Below, piece after piece: positions 52,429 to 61,128 of a DNA stretch of 64,000 bases (its first letter is position 1; the number at the start of each line of letters is the position of its first letter). Where the stretch lies: assembly GCA_019636095.1 (NCBI GenBank), contig JAHBYF010000010.1:1-64000 (forward strand). The letters run 5' to 3'. The notes under the pieces were generated by a model. That model saw nothing but the letters and a program-made list of their open reading frames with translations. It was not told where the DNA came from and made no database searches. Both the position numbers and the translations under genes were made by a program. Source of the DNA: Hyphomonadaceae bacterium. Its GTDB lineage: Bacteria; Pseudomonadota; Alphaproteobacteria; Caulobacterales; Aquidulcibacteraceae.

Positions 52429-53949
52429 TTATGCTGCGGTTTTGCTCAGCGTATCATCGGTTGGAGTGATTGCTTCGAAGCGCTCCCTGACATGGCGCGC
52501 CCAATGATCGACGTCCCAGCGGCGAACCCGTCCAATCATCGCGGATGCTCGCTCGCGCCGCTCGCTTTCGCTCATATCGAGCGCACGATCGAGAGCAGCG
52601 TCGAGCCTTCGCTCGGAATAAGGATTCACCAGCACCGCGTCGGGGAGTTCCACCGCCGCGCCCGCGAATTCCGACAGCACCAGCACGCCGGGATCATCCG
52701 CCTGACACGCGACGAATTCCTTCGCCACAAGGTTGAGCCCATCGCGCAGCGGCGTGACCAGGCAAATATCAGCGGCGCGGTAGTAGCAAACCAAATCCTC
52801 GAACGGCACGCCGCGCGTCGACAGCATGATCGGCGTCCAGCTCAAATTGCCATACTTGCCGTTGATGGCGCCTACTAGGCGCTCCACTTCACGCTGAGCG
52901 CCGCGATAGGCGCTCATGCCTTCAGCGGGCGCCACACAGACGCAGAAGAGCTTGACCTTCTCCCGCAGCTCGGGCCGCCGCTCCAACAAGCGGCCAAACG
53001 CCGACAGCATTTCCTTGGTGCCTTTGACATAGTCGACACGGCCAACCGACATGAAAAGACGCCTGTCGCCGATCTCGCGCTCGATCTCGCTCACCCGCTT
53101 ACGCGCCTTGTCGGTATTCAGATGTCTATCGATAAGCCCCGGATTGGCGCCGATTGGGCAGACATCGATGTTTACCTCGCGCCCCTGATAGCGAAGCGCA
53201 GTGGTCACCATCGGTTCGGCGAGCGCCACGCCCGTCGGTTCGAACGGCGATTCAGCAGGCAACGCCTCGCCGCGCTCGGCGCCCATCAACGAACTGGCAA
53301 CGGCTGCGAAATTTTCACCGTAACGCGGGATGTGAAAGCCAACGACATCGCAACTCAACAGGCTTTGCATGATCTCTTCGCGCCACGGCAGGACGTTGAA
53401 CACGTCCGGCGCCGGAAATGGCGTGTGATGGAAGAACGCAATGCGCGCATGCGGTTTGATCTGGCGGACGAAAAGCGGAACGAGCCATAGATTGTAGTCA
53501 TGCACCCAGATCAGCGCGTCGTCCGCCGCTTGCTCGCACGCCGCTTCCGCAAACAGCCGGTTCACTTCGCGGAAATTTTCCCAATCGGCTGGCCCATAAT
53601 TAAACAGCCCTGGAAACGAGTGCAGGATTGGCCAGAGCGCTTCCTTTGAAGTGACATGATAGAACGCCTTCACCTGCTCGGCGGTGAGCGGCAGGCGCAC
53701 GACATCGTATTCGCCGTAAGAATCCTTGATCCGCACCGTGCGTTCGAAATTCACCTTTCCGTCGGCCGGCGCCTGTTTCCACGCAACCCAAACAGCATCC
53801 GTGGCGCTGCTGAAAAACCCCTTGAGCGCGGGGACGATGCCATTCGGACTCTTGTTCTCCCGAAACACGGTGCGTCCTTGCTCAACCGCCTCCTCGTAGG
53901 GCTGGCGGTGATAGACGATCACAAAGGATGATTTCTTGTCGGCTGGCAT
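52429..53949 (-). CDS. ggpS: Glucosylglycerol-phosphate synthase GgpS (GT20)
   Basis: 506 residues of the GT20 family. It resembles cyanobacterial GgpS much more than OtsA: IVYHRQPYEEAVEQGRTVFR, SPNGIVPALKGFF, VWVAWKQ, PLTAEQVKAFYHVTSKEALW, FWVHDYNL-type IWVHDYNLWLVPLFVRQIKP, SVGRVDYVKGTKEML and PLRDGLNLVAKEFVACQ. GgpS joins ADP-glucose and glycerol-3-phosphate, giving glucosylglycerol-phosphate, precursor of an osmolyte. ATG 53949 overlaps the phosphatase stop (TGATG). Trehalose-phosphate synthesis is the alternative, but the gpsA neighbour argues against it. Confidence 0.88.
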   Translation of the reverse strand: MPADKKSSFVIVYHRQPYEEAVEQGRTVFRENKSPNGIVPALKGFFSSATDAVWVAWKQAPADGKVNFERTVRIKDSYGEYDVVRLPLTAEQVKAFYHVTSKEALWPILHSFPGLFNYGPADWENFREVNRLFAEAACEQAADDALIWVHDYNLWLVPLFVRQIKPHARIAFFHHTPFPAPDVFNVLPWREEIMQSLLSCDVVGFHIPRYGENFAAVASSLMGAERGEALPAESPFEPTGVALAEPMVTTALRYQGREVNIDVCPIGANPGLIDRHLNTDKARKRVSEIEREIGDRRLFMSVGRVDYVKGTKEMLSAFGRLLERRPELREKVKLFCVCVAPAEGMSAYRGAQREVERLVGAINGKYGNLSWTPIMLSTRGVPFEDLVCYYRAADICLVTPLRDGLNLVAKEFVACQADDPGVLVLSEFAGAAVELPDAVLVNPYSERRLDAALDRALDMSESERRERASAMIGRVRRWDVDHWARHVRERFEAITPTDDTLSKTAA

Positions 53950-54719
53950 CAGTGCACCTCGATCGGAGTCGTCGGGATAAGTTTGAAATGTGAGAGCGCC
54001 TCGAAGATCCCGCCTGCGCCGTGGCGCTGAGCACAATAGACGTTGTCGAGGTCGGCTATCGCGCGCCGCAACGGCGCTTCGGCATTGCCGACCGCTACGC
54101 CGCGAAGTCCGGTTTCGAAGAGCGAAAGATCGTTCATCGTATCGCCCGCGCACAGCACGCGCTCCGGCGTGAAGCCCTCGTGCTCAATGAGCTTCAGCAA
54201 CGTCGAGCCCTTGTTCACACCTGGCGGCAACACGTCGAAAAAGACATTGGCTGACATGAGCGCCTGATAACCGGCCGCTTCGATTTCGGTCGCCGCGCGT
54301 TGGGCGTCTTCGTGGTTGGCATAGAAATACGAGAGCCTGCGGCCGCCGAACACACGTTGCGGCGCGAGGCAAGCACGCCCCTGCAACAGCGCCGCGGCGC
54401 GCTCGGGCCCCGGCCAGTTTTCATCGATCCATGCTTCGACGGCTGCGTGTGGCGCCCACTCCGGCCCAACCACAACGCTCGTGCCCACGTCGCCGATAAT
54501 GATATCGGGCGCAGGCGCCTCGCCATGAAGCGCCAGCCCGCTCGCAAACGCGATGTCGCGCCCCGTAACGAAGACAAGCGCGATATCGTCGCGATGGCGG
54601 ACGATGAAATCGTAGAGTTCGCGCCGCTCCGCTAACGATCCACCGAGGAACGTACCATCGAGATCGACTGCCAACAGCAAGCTGCGGTTGGCCAAAGGTT
54701 TGGTTTTTCCGACGTTCAT
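53949..54719 (-). CDS. HAD-family phosphatase, probable glucosylglycerol-phosphate phosphatase
   Basis: 256 residues of the HAD superfamily, S6PP-like: nucleophile motif AVDLDGTFLGG (Asp19, Asp21), Thr in VFVTGRD, Lys in GVNKGSTLL and GDTMNDLSLFE. In several bacteria this type of domain is fused to GgpS (GgpPS); here it is a separate gene whose stop overlaps ggpS and whose start overlaps gpsA. Dephosphorylation of glucosylglycerol-phosphate is inferred from this context. Confidence 0.85.
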   Translation of the reverse strand: MNVGKTKPLANRSLLLAVDLDGTFLGGSLAERRELYDFIVRHRDDIALVFVTGRDIAFASGLALHGEAPAPDIIIGDVGTSVVVGPEWAPHAAVEAWIDENWPGPERAAALLQGRACLAPQRVFGGRRLSYFYANHEDAQRAATEIEAAGYQALMSANVFFDVLPPGVNKGSTLLKLIEHEGFTPERVLCAGDTMNDLSLFETGLRGVAVGNAEAPLRRAIADLDNVYCAQRHGAGGIFEALSHFKLIPTTPIEVH

Positions 54720-55741
54720 GCCGCGCGCGCCGCCTCAAACGCGCGATCGCGCCGCCAAGCAAACGCTGCTTCAACCGCTTCGCGCGGACGACAACGCCCC
54801 ACCAATAGGCCGCTAACGGCTGCCGCCAACGGTGCATCAACCCCCAACCGGCGCGTGAGGCGCACAAGGCTGGCGACATTCGCTGCCCCTTCAATCGTCT
54901 GGCCGGGCGCCACTGTCGCCAATCCTTGGCCGAGGCGACGGCCAAAGCTGTAGTTGCGGGATTTTACGTCAGTGCAAGTGAGTGCGAAATCACCGAAGCC
55001 CGCAGGCCCAAGCAGCGTATCGACGCTGCCGCCCATCGCGCGCACCACGCCAGCCGCTTCGCGCATCGCTTCGCTCATCAGCGCCGCGCGCGCGTTAGCG
55101 CCCAAGCCGACGCCGTCGCAGACCCCGCACAGGATCGCGGCCACGTTCTTGAACACAGCCGCGACCTGCACGCCGGCGACATCGTTGCTGGGGCAAAGCA
55201 CGAAGTCGCCGTTGGAATAGTAATCAGCAAGCCGCGCCGCCAACGGCGCTGGTCCCGCCAAAGTTAAGATCGTCGGCAATTGATCGGCGACTTCGTCGGC
55301 AAAACTTGGACCCGAGAGAACGAGCACAGGTCCTTGCCAGACGAGCCCGATGCACTCCGACAAGAGCGCGCCGCGATCACCCAGTCCCTTCGAGCAAATG
55401 ACGATGGGCGCGCCAGTCTTGCCTACGCGCGCGGCCGCTTCGGCGACGGTGATCGCCGCGTCACTCGGCGTCGCGAGAAGAATGAGTCCAGCGCCGTCGA
55501 GCGCCTCTTCCATGGAAGCAGTGGCGCGCACGCGCTCGGGAAACGCAACGCCGCTGAGGTGCTCGCCGTTTTGGCCCTCAGCCGCCATCGCGTCCGCATG
55601 CGCCGACCGCCACGTCCACAGCCGCACCTCGGCGCCGACACGTTCAAAGGCAAGCGCCAGGGCCGTTCCCCAAGCGCCAGCGCCTAAAACGGCAACGGTC
55701 TTCAAGGTGTCTGCTGAAATGCGGTCTCGACGTGCGATCAT
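54716..55741 (-). CDS. gpsA: Glycerol-3-phosphate dehydrogenase GpsA
   Basis: 341 residues. Reduces dihydroxyacetone phosphate to sn-glycerol-3-phosphate. NAD(P) fold VAVLGAGAWGTALALAFERV, substrate Lys in VAAVFKNVAAILCGVCDGVG, and the C-terminal signature GPAGFGDFALTCTDVKSRNY. ATG 55741 is chosen for GGAGAGAGG upstream; ATG 55789 would add 16 residues. As first gene of the operon it supplies the acceptor that GgpS needs. It may be a second copy dedicated to osmolyte synthesis rather than the housekeeping lipid-synthesis enzyme. Confidence 0.9.
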   Translation of the reverse strand: MIARRDRISADTLKTVAVLGAGAWGTALALAFERVGAEVRLWTWRSAHADAMAAEGQNGEHLSGVAFPERVRATASMEEALDGAGLILLATPSDAAITVAEAAARVGKTGAPIVICSKGLGDRGALLSECIGLVWQGPVLVLSGPSFADEVADQLPTILTLAGPAPLAARLADYYSNGDFVLCPSNDVAGVQVAAVFKNVAAILCGVCDGVGLGANARAALMSEAMREAAGVVRAMGGSVDTLLGPAGFGDFALTCTDVKSRNYSFGRRLGQGLATVAPGQTIEGAANVASLVRLTRRLGVDAPLAAAVSGLLVGRCRPREAVEAAFAWRRDRAFEAARAA

Positions 55742-56128
55742 GCCTCTCTCCAAGTTGGAAGGGGCAAGTAAAATCGCTTCGACGATCAAATATAGATCAA
55801 GCCGAATAAGTAATCGCCAACGGCGGTGCGAGAAGCCCCTAAATGTTGCAATGCAATATAGGGGAGAGTCGGAGTGAGATCAACCCACAAGGATCGATCG
55901 TTATCTGGACTTCAATTGGCGAGAACTAAACCAAAACTCGTCGCACATCTATTTTGTGTTCCCAAATATCTCAAGATTAGGGCGTCCGTGATCGAAGTAA
56001 TGGGCGCCATGACGTAAGAACTTCTGACACTGAAAGCCGCGCTCGTTCAGCGAGACCAAATTTCGTTCGCCTTGATCGAACCGGTCGCCGCTGCCGTGCG
56101 ACTATGCGTTTGGAAAAGGTGCAATGCG
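55742..56128. promoter_or_regulatory. 387-base divergent intergenic region with nested palindrome
   Basis: Relatively AT-rich gap between the glucosylglycerol operon and the ECF sigma gene. It contains a nested inverted repeat at 55836-55864: outer CCCCTA/TAGGGG and inner TTGCA/TGCAA. This is the likely control region for the osmolyte operon. No protein frame of note is visible. Confidence 0.5.
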
Positions 56129-56683
56129 GTGCAACGGAGCCTGGAACATGCGTTGGACGAATACCTCGTCCTTCTGGCCCAGGCCGGAAACCGCGACGCC
56201 TTCGCCCGCTTGGTGGCGCGCTGGTCGCCACGACTGCTCGCATTCGCGGCTCGGAGTACGGGAAATGCAGAAGCTGCAAGAGATGCCGTGCAGGACGCAT
56301 GGGAAAGCGCGCTGCGCGGCCTGGGGCGCCTCGAAGATCCCGCGCGTTTCCCGGCTTGGATATTCGCGATCGCCGCACGCAAGTGCACAGACACGCTGCG
56401 CGCCAAGTATCGCGGCCAAAGATTGTCCGCGGCCGCAGAAGATGGCGCGGCGCTGGAAACGCGCGCGACACCCGACGTCGATGCGCAGCTCGATCTCGCG
56501 ACAGCGCTGAAGCGATTGCCGGCGGAACAACGCGTCGCTGTCGCGCTGCTCTACGGCGAAGACATGAGCGTCGCCGAAATTGCAGCGATCACGGGCGTCC
56601 CGCCCGGCACGGTAAAATCACGTTTGTCCGCCGCACGACACGCGTTGCGCGCGCACATGGAAGAAGGAGAAAGCAATGACTAA
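56129..56683 (+). CDS. ECF-type RNA polymerase sigma factor
   Basis: About 184 residues: sigma region 2 (NRDAFARLVARWSPRLLAFA, DAVQDAWESALRGLGRLEDP, RFPAWIFAIAARKCTDTLR) and region 4 (LPAEQRVAVALLYGEDMSVA, GVPPGTVKSRLSAARHALRA). Starts at GTG 56129 or at an upstream in-frame start near 56072. It overlaps the following DUF6768 gene by eight bases, a pairing common in this group where the second protein is thought to be a membrane partner. Signal unknown. Confidence 0.9.
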   Translation: MQRSLEHALDEYLVLLAQAGNRDAFARLVARWSPRLLAFAARSTGNAEAARDAVQDAWESALRGLGRLEDPARFPAWIFAIAARKCTDTLRAKYRGQRLSAAAEDGAALETRATPDVDAQLDLATALKRLPAEQRVAVALLYGEDMSVAEIAAITGVPPGTVKSRLSAARHALRAHMEEGESND

Positions 56684-57050
56684 ACTGGATCAAGCCATCC
56701 GCCAGGCGTTGTCGGCGGAGGACGCGGCGTTTCTAGCCACGTTCGAGGACCAATCACCATTTCACGAAGCGATGGGCACGTTCAGCGGCAAGTGGGGCGT
56801 TATGAATGTGTTCGCCGCAATCGTGACCTTCGCGATGTTCGCGGCCGCCATTTACTGCGCCTGGAACGCCTTCAGCGTCAGTGACGTACGCGAAACCGTG
56901 CTGTGGAGCGCTGGCCTGCTTCTGACGATGCTCGCTGTCGCCATGCTGAAAATGTATTTCTGGATGGAAATGAATAAGAACGTCACATTGCGCGAAGTGA
57001 AGCGGCTAGAGCTGCAAGTAGCGCGGCTGGCGGCGCGCGAGAACGGGTAA
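56676..57050 (+). CDS. DUF6768 family membrane protein, sigma-factor partner
   Basis: 124 residues. The N-terminus (DQAIRQALSAEDAAFLATFE) and DQSPFHEAMGTFSGKWG match the DUF6768 pattern; two membrane helices follow (VFAAIVTFAMFAAAIYCAW, LWSAGLLLTMLAVAMLKMYF) and a cytoplasmic coil (NVTLREVKRLELQVARLAAR). Translational overlap with the ECF gene suggests it controls or relays to the sigma factor, which is inference. Confidence 0.82.
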   Translation: MTKLDQAIRQALSAEDAAFLATFEDQSPFHEAMGTFSGKWGVMNVFAAIVTFAMFAAAIYCAWNAFSVSDVRETVLWSAGLLLTMLAVAMLKMYFWMEMNKNVTLREVKRLELQVARLAARENG

Positions 57051-57106
57051 CCGGGGATTTCCATCCCCGCCCCGGGACACTATGTTAAGCGCCTCAGGAG
57101 ACCATT

Positions 57107-57280
57107 ATGATTGGGTTTTGGATTGCCATCGTCGTTGTGGTCTTAGCGATCGTGGGCGTTTCGGTTGTGGTCGGCAAATCCCTCAGCAAGCCAAAAGGTC
57201 TCTCAAGCGACCGCCAATCTCAGATCACGGCGCTGAAAGCGTCGGGCGCTCTGAAGTACCGCAAGTCGAACCGCGACTAA
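57107..57280 (+). CDS. Small membrane protein (57 residues)
   Basis: Begins with one helix (MIGFWIAIVVVVLAIVGVSV), followed by a basic cytoplasmic tail (KSLSKPKGLSSDRQSQITAL). CAGGAGA precedes the ATG. Its TAA shares the final A with the ATG of msrC (TAATG), so the two are coupled. No family recognised. Confidence 0.7.
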   Translation: MIGFWIAIVVVVLAIVGVSVVVGKSLSKPKGLSSDRQSQITALKASGALKYRKSNRD

Positions 57281-57780
57281 TGACCGAAGCAGCGCGCGCG
57301 GACCTTCCTGCAGGCAAAGCAGAGCGGTACGCCGCACTGCGCGTTGAAATCGCCGCGGTGATCGTGGGCGAACCGAACGTCACCGCACGCTATGCAACCG
57401 CCGCTTCGCTGTTGGCGCAGGCGTTCCCAGAGCGCTTCTTCTGGACCGGATTCTACGTTGTCGATCCAGACAAGCAGAACGAACTCGTGGTCGGCCCCTA
57501 TCAAGGCACGTTGGGCTGCCTGCGCATTCCCATCGGCAAGGGCGTCTGCGGCGCGTCAGCGGCAAAACGCGAGACCATCATCGTGCCTGACGTTCACGTC
57601 TTCCCGGGACACATCGCCTGCGACAGCCGCTCGAACTCGGAAATCGTCACGCCGGTGCTCGACAGGAGCGGCGCGCTCGCAGCCGTGCTGGACGTGGATT
57701 CGACCCAGTTCGACGCCTTCGACGCCGTCGACAAGGCCGGCCTGGAAGCCATCTGCGGCGACTTGCTCACCCTCAACTAG
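57280..57780 (+). CDS. msrC: Free methionine-(R)-sulfoxide reductase (GAF domain)
   Basis: 166 residues, one GAF domain. All three Cys of the fRMsr mechanism are present: Cys80 (TLGCLRIPIGKG), Cys90 (GVCGASAAK) and Cys114 (HIACDSRSNSEIVTP), spaced exactly as in the E. coli enzyme. It reduces free Met-R-sulfoxide in the cytoplasm, complementing the exported MsrA/MsrB at 20.4-21.6 kb. Start ATG overlaps the preceding stop. Confidence 0.93.
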   Translation: MTEAARADLPAGKAERYAALRVEIAAVIVGEPNVTARYATAASLLAQAFPERFFWTGFYVVDPDKQNELVVGPYQGTLGCLRIPIGKGVCGASAAKRETIIVPDVHVFPGHIACDSRSNSEIVTPVLDRSGALAAVLDVDSTQFDAFDAVDKAGLEAICGDLLTLN

Positions 57781-57841
57781 CGCCTGCCCTTGCCCCTCGC
57801 GCGCGTCACGATAAGACAGCGCAACAAATCAAGGGGCGAAC

Positions 57842-58795
57842 GTGAGCGACCACACCACAGGACTGATCCTCTCTCAGATCGCGCAGCACGCAACGGAAGT
57901 GGCGGCGATCGCCAGCGCCAAACTCCGCGGTTTCGGACGCAAGAATGACGCCGATCAAGCGGCCGTCGACGCCATGCGGCGCTCGTTCCAGACGGCGCCC
58001 TTCTCAGGCAAAGTTGTCATCGGCGAAGGCGAGATAGACGAAGCGCCGATGCTCTATATCGGCGAAGAACTCGGCGCCGGCGGGCCGAAAGTTGATATCG
58101 CCGTCGATCCGCTCGAAGGCACCAAGCTCTGCGCCAACGATGCGCCGAACGCGATGACTGTCGTCGCGCTCGCACCTGCGGGCGGCCTGCTCCACGCGCC
58201 GGACATGTACATGGATAAGCTTGCGATCGGTCCAGGCTATCCCGCAGGCCTCATAGATCTCGATCTTTCGCCGACCGAAAACGTGCAACGCCTAGCGAAG
58301 GCCAAAGGCGTGCCAGTCAGTGAAATCCGCGCCTGCTTGCTTGATCGCGACCGCCACACGGCAATCATCGAAGAGCTACGCAGCATCGGCGCCGGCATCC
58401 GTCTTATCCCTGATGGCGACGTCGCCGGCGTCTTCTGGACGACGGAGGCGGCGCGTTCCGGCGTGGATATTTATTTCGGGTCAGGCGGCGCACCTGAAGG
58501 CGTGCTGGCGGCGGCGGCGATCCGCTGCGCAGGCGGCCAAATGCAAGCGCGCTTGAAGCCGGAGAACGAACAAGAAGCTGAACGCGCGCGCAAGATGGGC
58601 CGCGACGTGCATGCAAAACTCACCCTGGATGACATGGCCCCCGGCCACGTCGTGTTCGCCGCATCCGGCGTCACGCACGGCTCGATGTTCGAGGGCGTTC
58701 ATTTCGAGCATGGCGCCGCGCACGTCGACACCTTGGTGTGGGATACATTCACCGGGCGCCGCAGCCGCGTGCGTTCATACTACCCGGCGAGCTAA
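57842..58795 (+). CDS. glpX: Class II fructose-1,6-bisphosphatase GlpX
   Basis: 317 residues, gluconeogenic (and possibly sedoheptulose) bisphosphatase. Lithium-sensitive phosphatase motifs IGEGEIDEAPMLYIGE and VDPLEGTKLCANDAPN bind the catalytic metals; RLIPDGDVAGVFW and FGSGGAPEGVLAAAAIRC are typical of GlpX. Starts at GTG 57842 behind AAGGGG. Its stop lies one base from the stop of the convergent S9-family gene. Confidence 0.95.
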   Translation: MSDHTTGLILSQIAQHATEVAAIASAKLRGFGRKNDADQAAVDAMRRSFQTAPFSGKVVIGEGEIDEAPMLYIGEELGAGGPKVDIAVDPLEGTKLCANDAPNAMTVVALAPAGGLLHAPDMYMDKLAIGPGYPAGLIDLDLSPTENVQRLAKAKGVPVSEIRACLLDRDRHTAIIEELRSIGAGIRLIPDGDVAGVFWTTEAARSGVDIYFGSGGAPEGVLAAAAIRCAGGQMQARLKPENEQEAERARKMGRDVHAKLTLDDMAPGHVVFAASGVTHGSMFEGVHFEHGAAHVDTLVWDTFTGRRSRVRSYYPAS

Positions 58796-58796
58796 C

Positions 58797-60968
58797 CTAT
58801 TCCTGCGGCGCGGCTTCTTCGGGGAGCGCCGGTAGCTCCGACTCTCCGCCCGCGTCGTTGTCGTTGCTCAAGTCTTGCGCCGTTGGCTGCACCACAGGCC
58901 GCGCCGGGCGGCGCGCGAAAGCGCTCAAGCCCGGCACGTTCACAGCGCCATCATAGACGTTGATAGCGGCGCCCTCGAACGAGGCGCCGACAGGCTCAAC
59001 CCGCCCACCCAGGCAATCGCCCAAGAAATGCTCAAGCACCGCGAGGTAAGATAGCCGGTTCTGTGTGCGAACCAGCTCACGCCCCTCATCGGGAAAAGCG
59101 AGATAGGTAAGCCTGCCACGCAAGCGAACAGCCTGCGCAACCTGATCGGTTTCGCCGCGCGTCAGGCGTGGGTCGCGCATGCCATAGGCCAGCAGCAACG
59201 GACTGCGAATACGGCCAGCGTGAAAAGCGGGCGAACGCACGCGCAGGAGCTGTCGCCCGGCATCTGTGCGCGCGTCAGCGACACGGCGATAGAGTTGTTC
59301 GCGCTCTGACGCGGGGGCCAGATCGAGCATGGCGAAAAGATTGGCCGGCGCAGCGAAACTGGCGCCGCAGCGATAGCGATCCGGCGTGAACGCAAGACCG
59401 GAAAGCGTCGCGTAGCCGCCGAAGCCCGCGCCAACAATGGCGATGCGTCCCGTTTCCGCGATGCGCTGCGTCACCGCCCACGCCGCCGCGTCCGCCAGGT
59501 CTTCCTGAATGCGCCCGCCCCACTCGCCGTTGCCGGCGTTGAGGAAGGCCTTTCCGAAACCGGCTGAGCCCCTGTAGTTCACCGACAGGACCGCGTAACC
59601 GCGATTGGCGAGCCATTGATGCATCGCGTCGAAGCCATACGAGTCGCGCGACCACGGCCCGTCATGCGCCAGCAGCACCATTGCAAGTGGCTGCTCCGGG
59701 CGCGCATCGCCGTTTGTATCGGCGCCGCCCGGAAGCGTGAGATACGCCACCAAAGTCGCGCCATCGCTCGCCACGATTTCGACTGGCGTCATTGGCTGCA
59801 AAGGCGCCTGCTGCAATTCCGGCCGATGCGAGAAAAGCGAAGTGAGCCGCCGGCCCGCAGGCCCGGCGCGGTCAAAGAGATACGAACGCTTCGGCGTGGT
59901 CGGACTCTCTTCCACGACGATCCAGCGGGTGTCGTCGGCGCTCCGCGAGACAACGGTAAAGTCGCCGGTCAGCGAACGATGCAGAAATTCGATATCCGCC
60001 TGGCTGTCGGCGTTGAGTGCGCGCCACTCGCGGCGCAGATATTCCGTCGCAAACGCTTCCGCGGCGCCAGTTGCGGGGTCAGTCCACACATCGACAACGT
60101 CAGCGCGTTCGCCTTCGCCGAGCACGGTCTTTTCACCCGTTGCGACATCGACCCGCACGAGCGCGGTGCGATCGCGCGCGGGCGTATCGGGTTGGCCCAG
60201 CGTGGAGTCGAGCATGAGGAAATGTGCGCCGTCCGCTTCGAGGCTGACGAGACGCGTCGACATCGCATCTTCGAACGGAATTTCGAACAGTGTGCGCTCG
60301 CGCGGTTCGAACGCGACAATTTCGGCGCCGCCATCGGCGCGCACGCGCATTCCAATGCGAACGACATTGTCGCGTCCAACGAGGAAACGTGAATAGCCGC
60401 GCGGCCCGCCATTTCGCCGCAGCACGGTTCGCTCACCACTGGCCAAATCTATCCGAACCACGTCGGGCCAATTCCGATCGCGGTCATTCAACGTGACGAC
60501 CACAGCGCCGGGATCACCGGCGCTGACGTTCAGGATCTCGGCGCGCGCGCCCGCGGGCGTCAGCGCACGGGGCGCCCCGCCCGTCGTATCGACCGCATAA
60601 AGCCGCGTGCTTTCGTCGCCGTTGTTGTCACGCAGATAGAGCAAGGTCGCGCCATCGGCGGCCCAGCGAAAATCGGTGATCCCGCGCTCACGCTCATCGG
60701 TCACCGGTCGCGCCTCGTCCATGGCGTCGACCGAGAGCACCCAGACGTTCGTCACGCCGTCTCGCGGGGCCAGGAAGGCGATGCGGTCGCCGCGCGGCGA
60801 GAGCTGGCCGCCATGGCGCGCCGGTTCGCCAAAGAGCGCGGCCCTAGAGATCAGATCGGGCGCTTCCGGCACAGGCACAGGCGCGTGGGCGCGCTCGCCG
60901 CAGCCGGCGACACCCAAAACAAGCCCAAGGACTGCCGCCCCGGCCCAAGATCTCGTCCTCGACCCCAC
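58797..60968 (-). CDS. S9 prolyl-oligopeptidase-like lipoprotein lacking catalytic Ser and His
   Basis: 723 residues. Lipobox leader (LGLVLGVAGC), a WD-like beta-propeller (about 45-390, strands such as ISPRGDRIAF-type LSPRGDRIAFLAPRDGVTN) and an alpha/beta hydrolase domain (about 400-670). At the nucleophile elbow, where active S9 enzymes have G-x-S-x-G, the sequence is GAGFGGYAT, with Gly515 for Ser. The Asp is kept (Asp599 in MRDPRL). The catalytic His of DEGHGF is Arg630 (FPDEGREL). The protein should not cleave peptides by the usual mechanism, yet its frame is intact and the fold well kept, which suggests a binding role. Confidence 0.9.
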   Translation of the reverse strand: MGSRTRSWAGAAVLGLVLGVAGCGERAHAPVPVPEAPDLISRAALFGEPARHGGQLSPRGDRIAFLAPRDGVTNVWVLSVDAMDEARPVTDERERGITDFRWAADGATLLYLRDNNGDESTRLYAVDTTGGAPRALTPAGARAEILNVSAGDPGAVVVTLNDRDRNWPDVVRIDLASGERTVLRRNGGPRGYSRFLVGRDNVVRIGMRVRADGGAEIVAFEPRERTLFEIPFEDAMSTRLVSLEADGAHFLMLDSTLGQPDTPARDRTALVRVDVATGEKTVLGEGERADVVDVWTDPATGAAEAFATEYLRREWRALNADSQADIEFLHRSLTGDFTVVSRSADDTRWIVVEESPTTPKRSYLFDRAGPAGRRLTSLFSHRPELQQAPLQPMTPVEIVASDGATLVAYLTLPGGADTNGDARPEQPLAMVLLAHDGPWSRDSYGFDAMHQWLANRGYAVLSVNYRGSAGFGKAFLNAGNGEWGGRIQEDLADAAAWAVTQRIAETGRIAIVGAGFGGYATLSGLAFTPDRYRCGASFAAPANLFAMLDLAPASEREQLYRRVADARTDAGRQLLRVRSPAFHAGRIRSPLLLAYGMRDPRLTRGETDQVAQAVRLRGRLTYLAFPDEGRELVRTQNRLSYLAVLEHFLGDCLGGRVEPVGASFEGAAINVYDGAVNVPGLSAFARRPARPVVQPTAQDLSNDNDAGGESELPALPEEAAPQE

Positions 60969-61090
60969 TCCAAAACCTTACAGGTCTGTCATCCACCCGC
61001 CAACGCGCATGCCTGACAGGGTGTTTACCTTTGCGGCATGGGTTTGACCGGGGCTGCAACCAGGGCGAGCCAAAGGCCGCACCTGCTGTT

Positions 61091-61119
61091 TTGACACCCC
61101 GCACGGCGCACCCTATTCC
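61091..61119 (+). promoter_or_regulatory. Sigma-70 type promoter for carA
   Basis: TTGACA (61091-61096) and TATTCC (61114-61119) with a 17-base spacer. Transcription would begin around 61125-61128, almost at the TTG start codon of carA (61129), so the message may be leaderless. Confidence 0.5.
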
Positions 61120-61128
61120 ACTGCCGCT

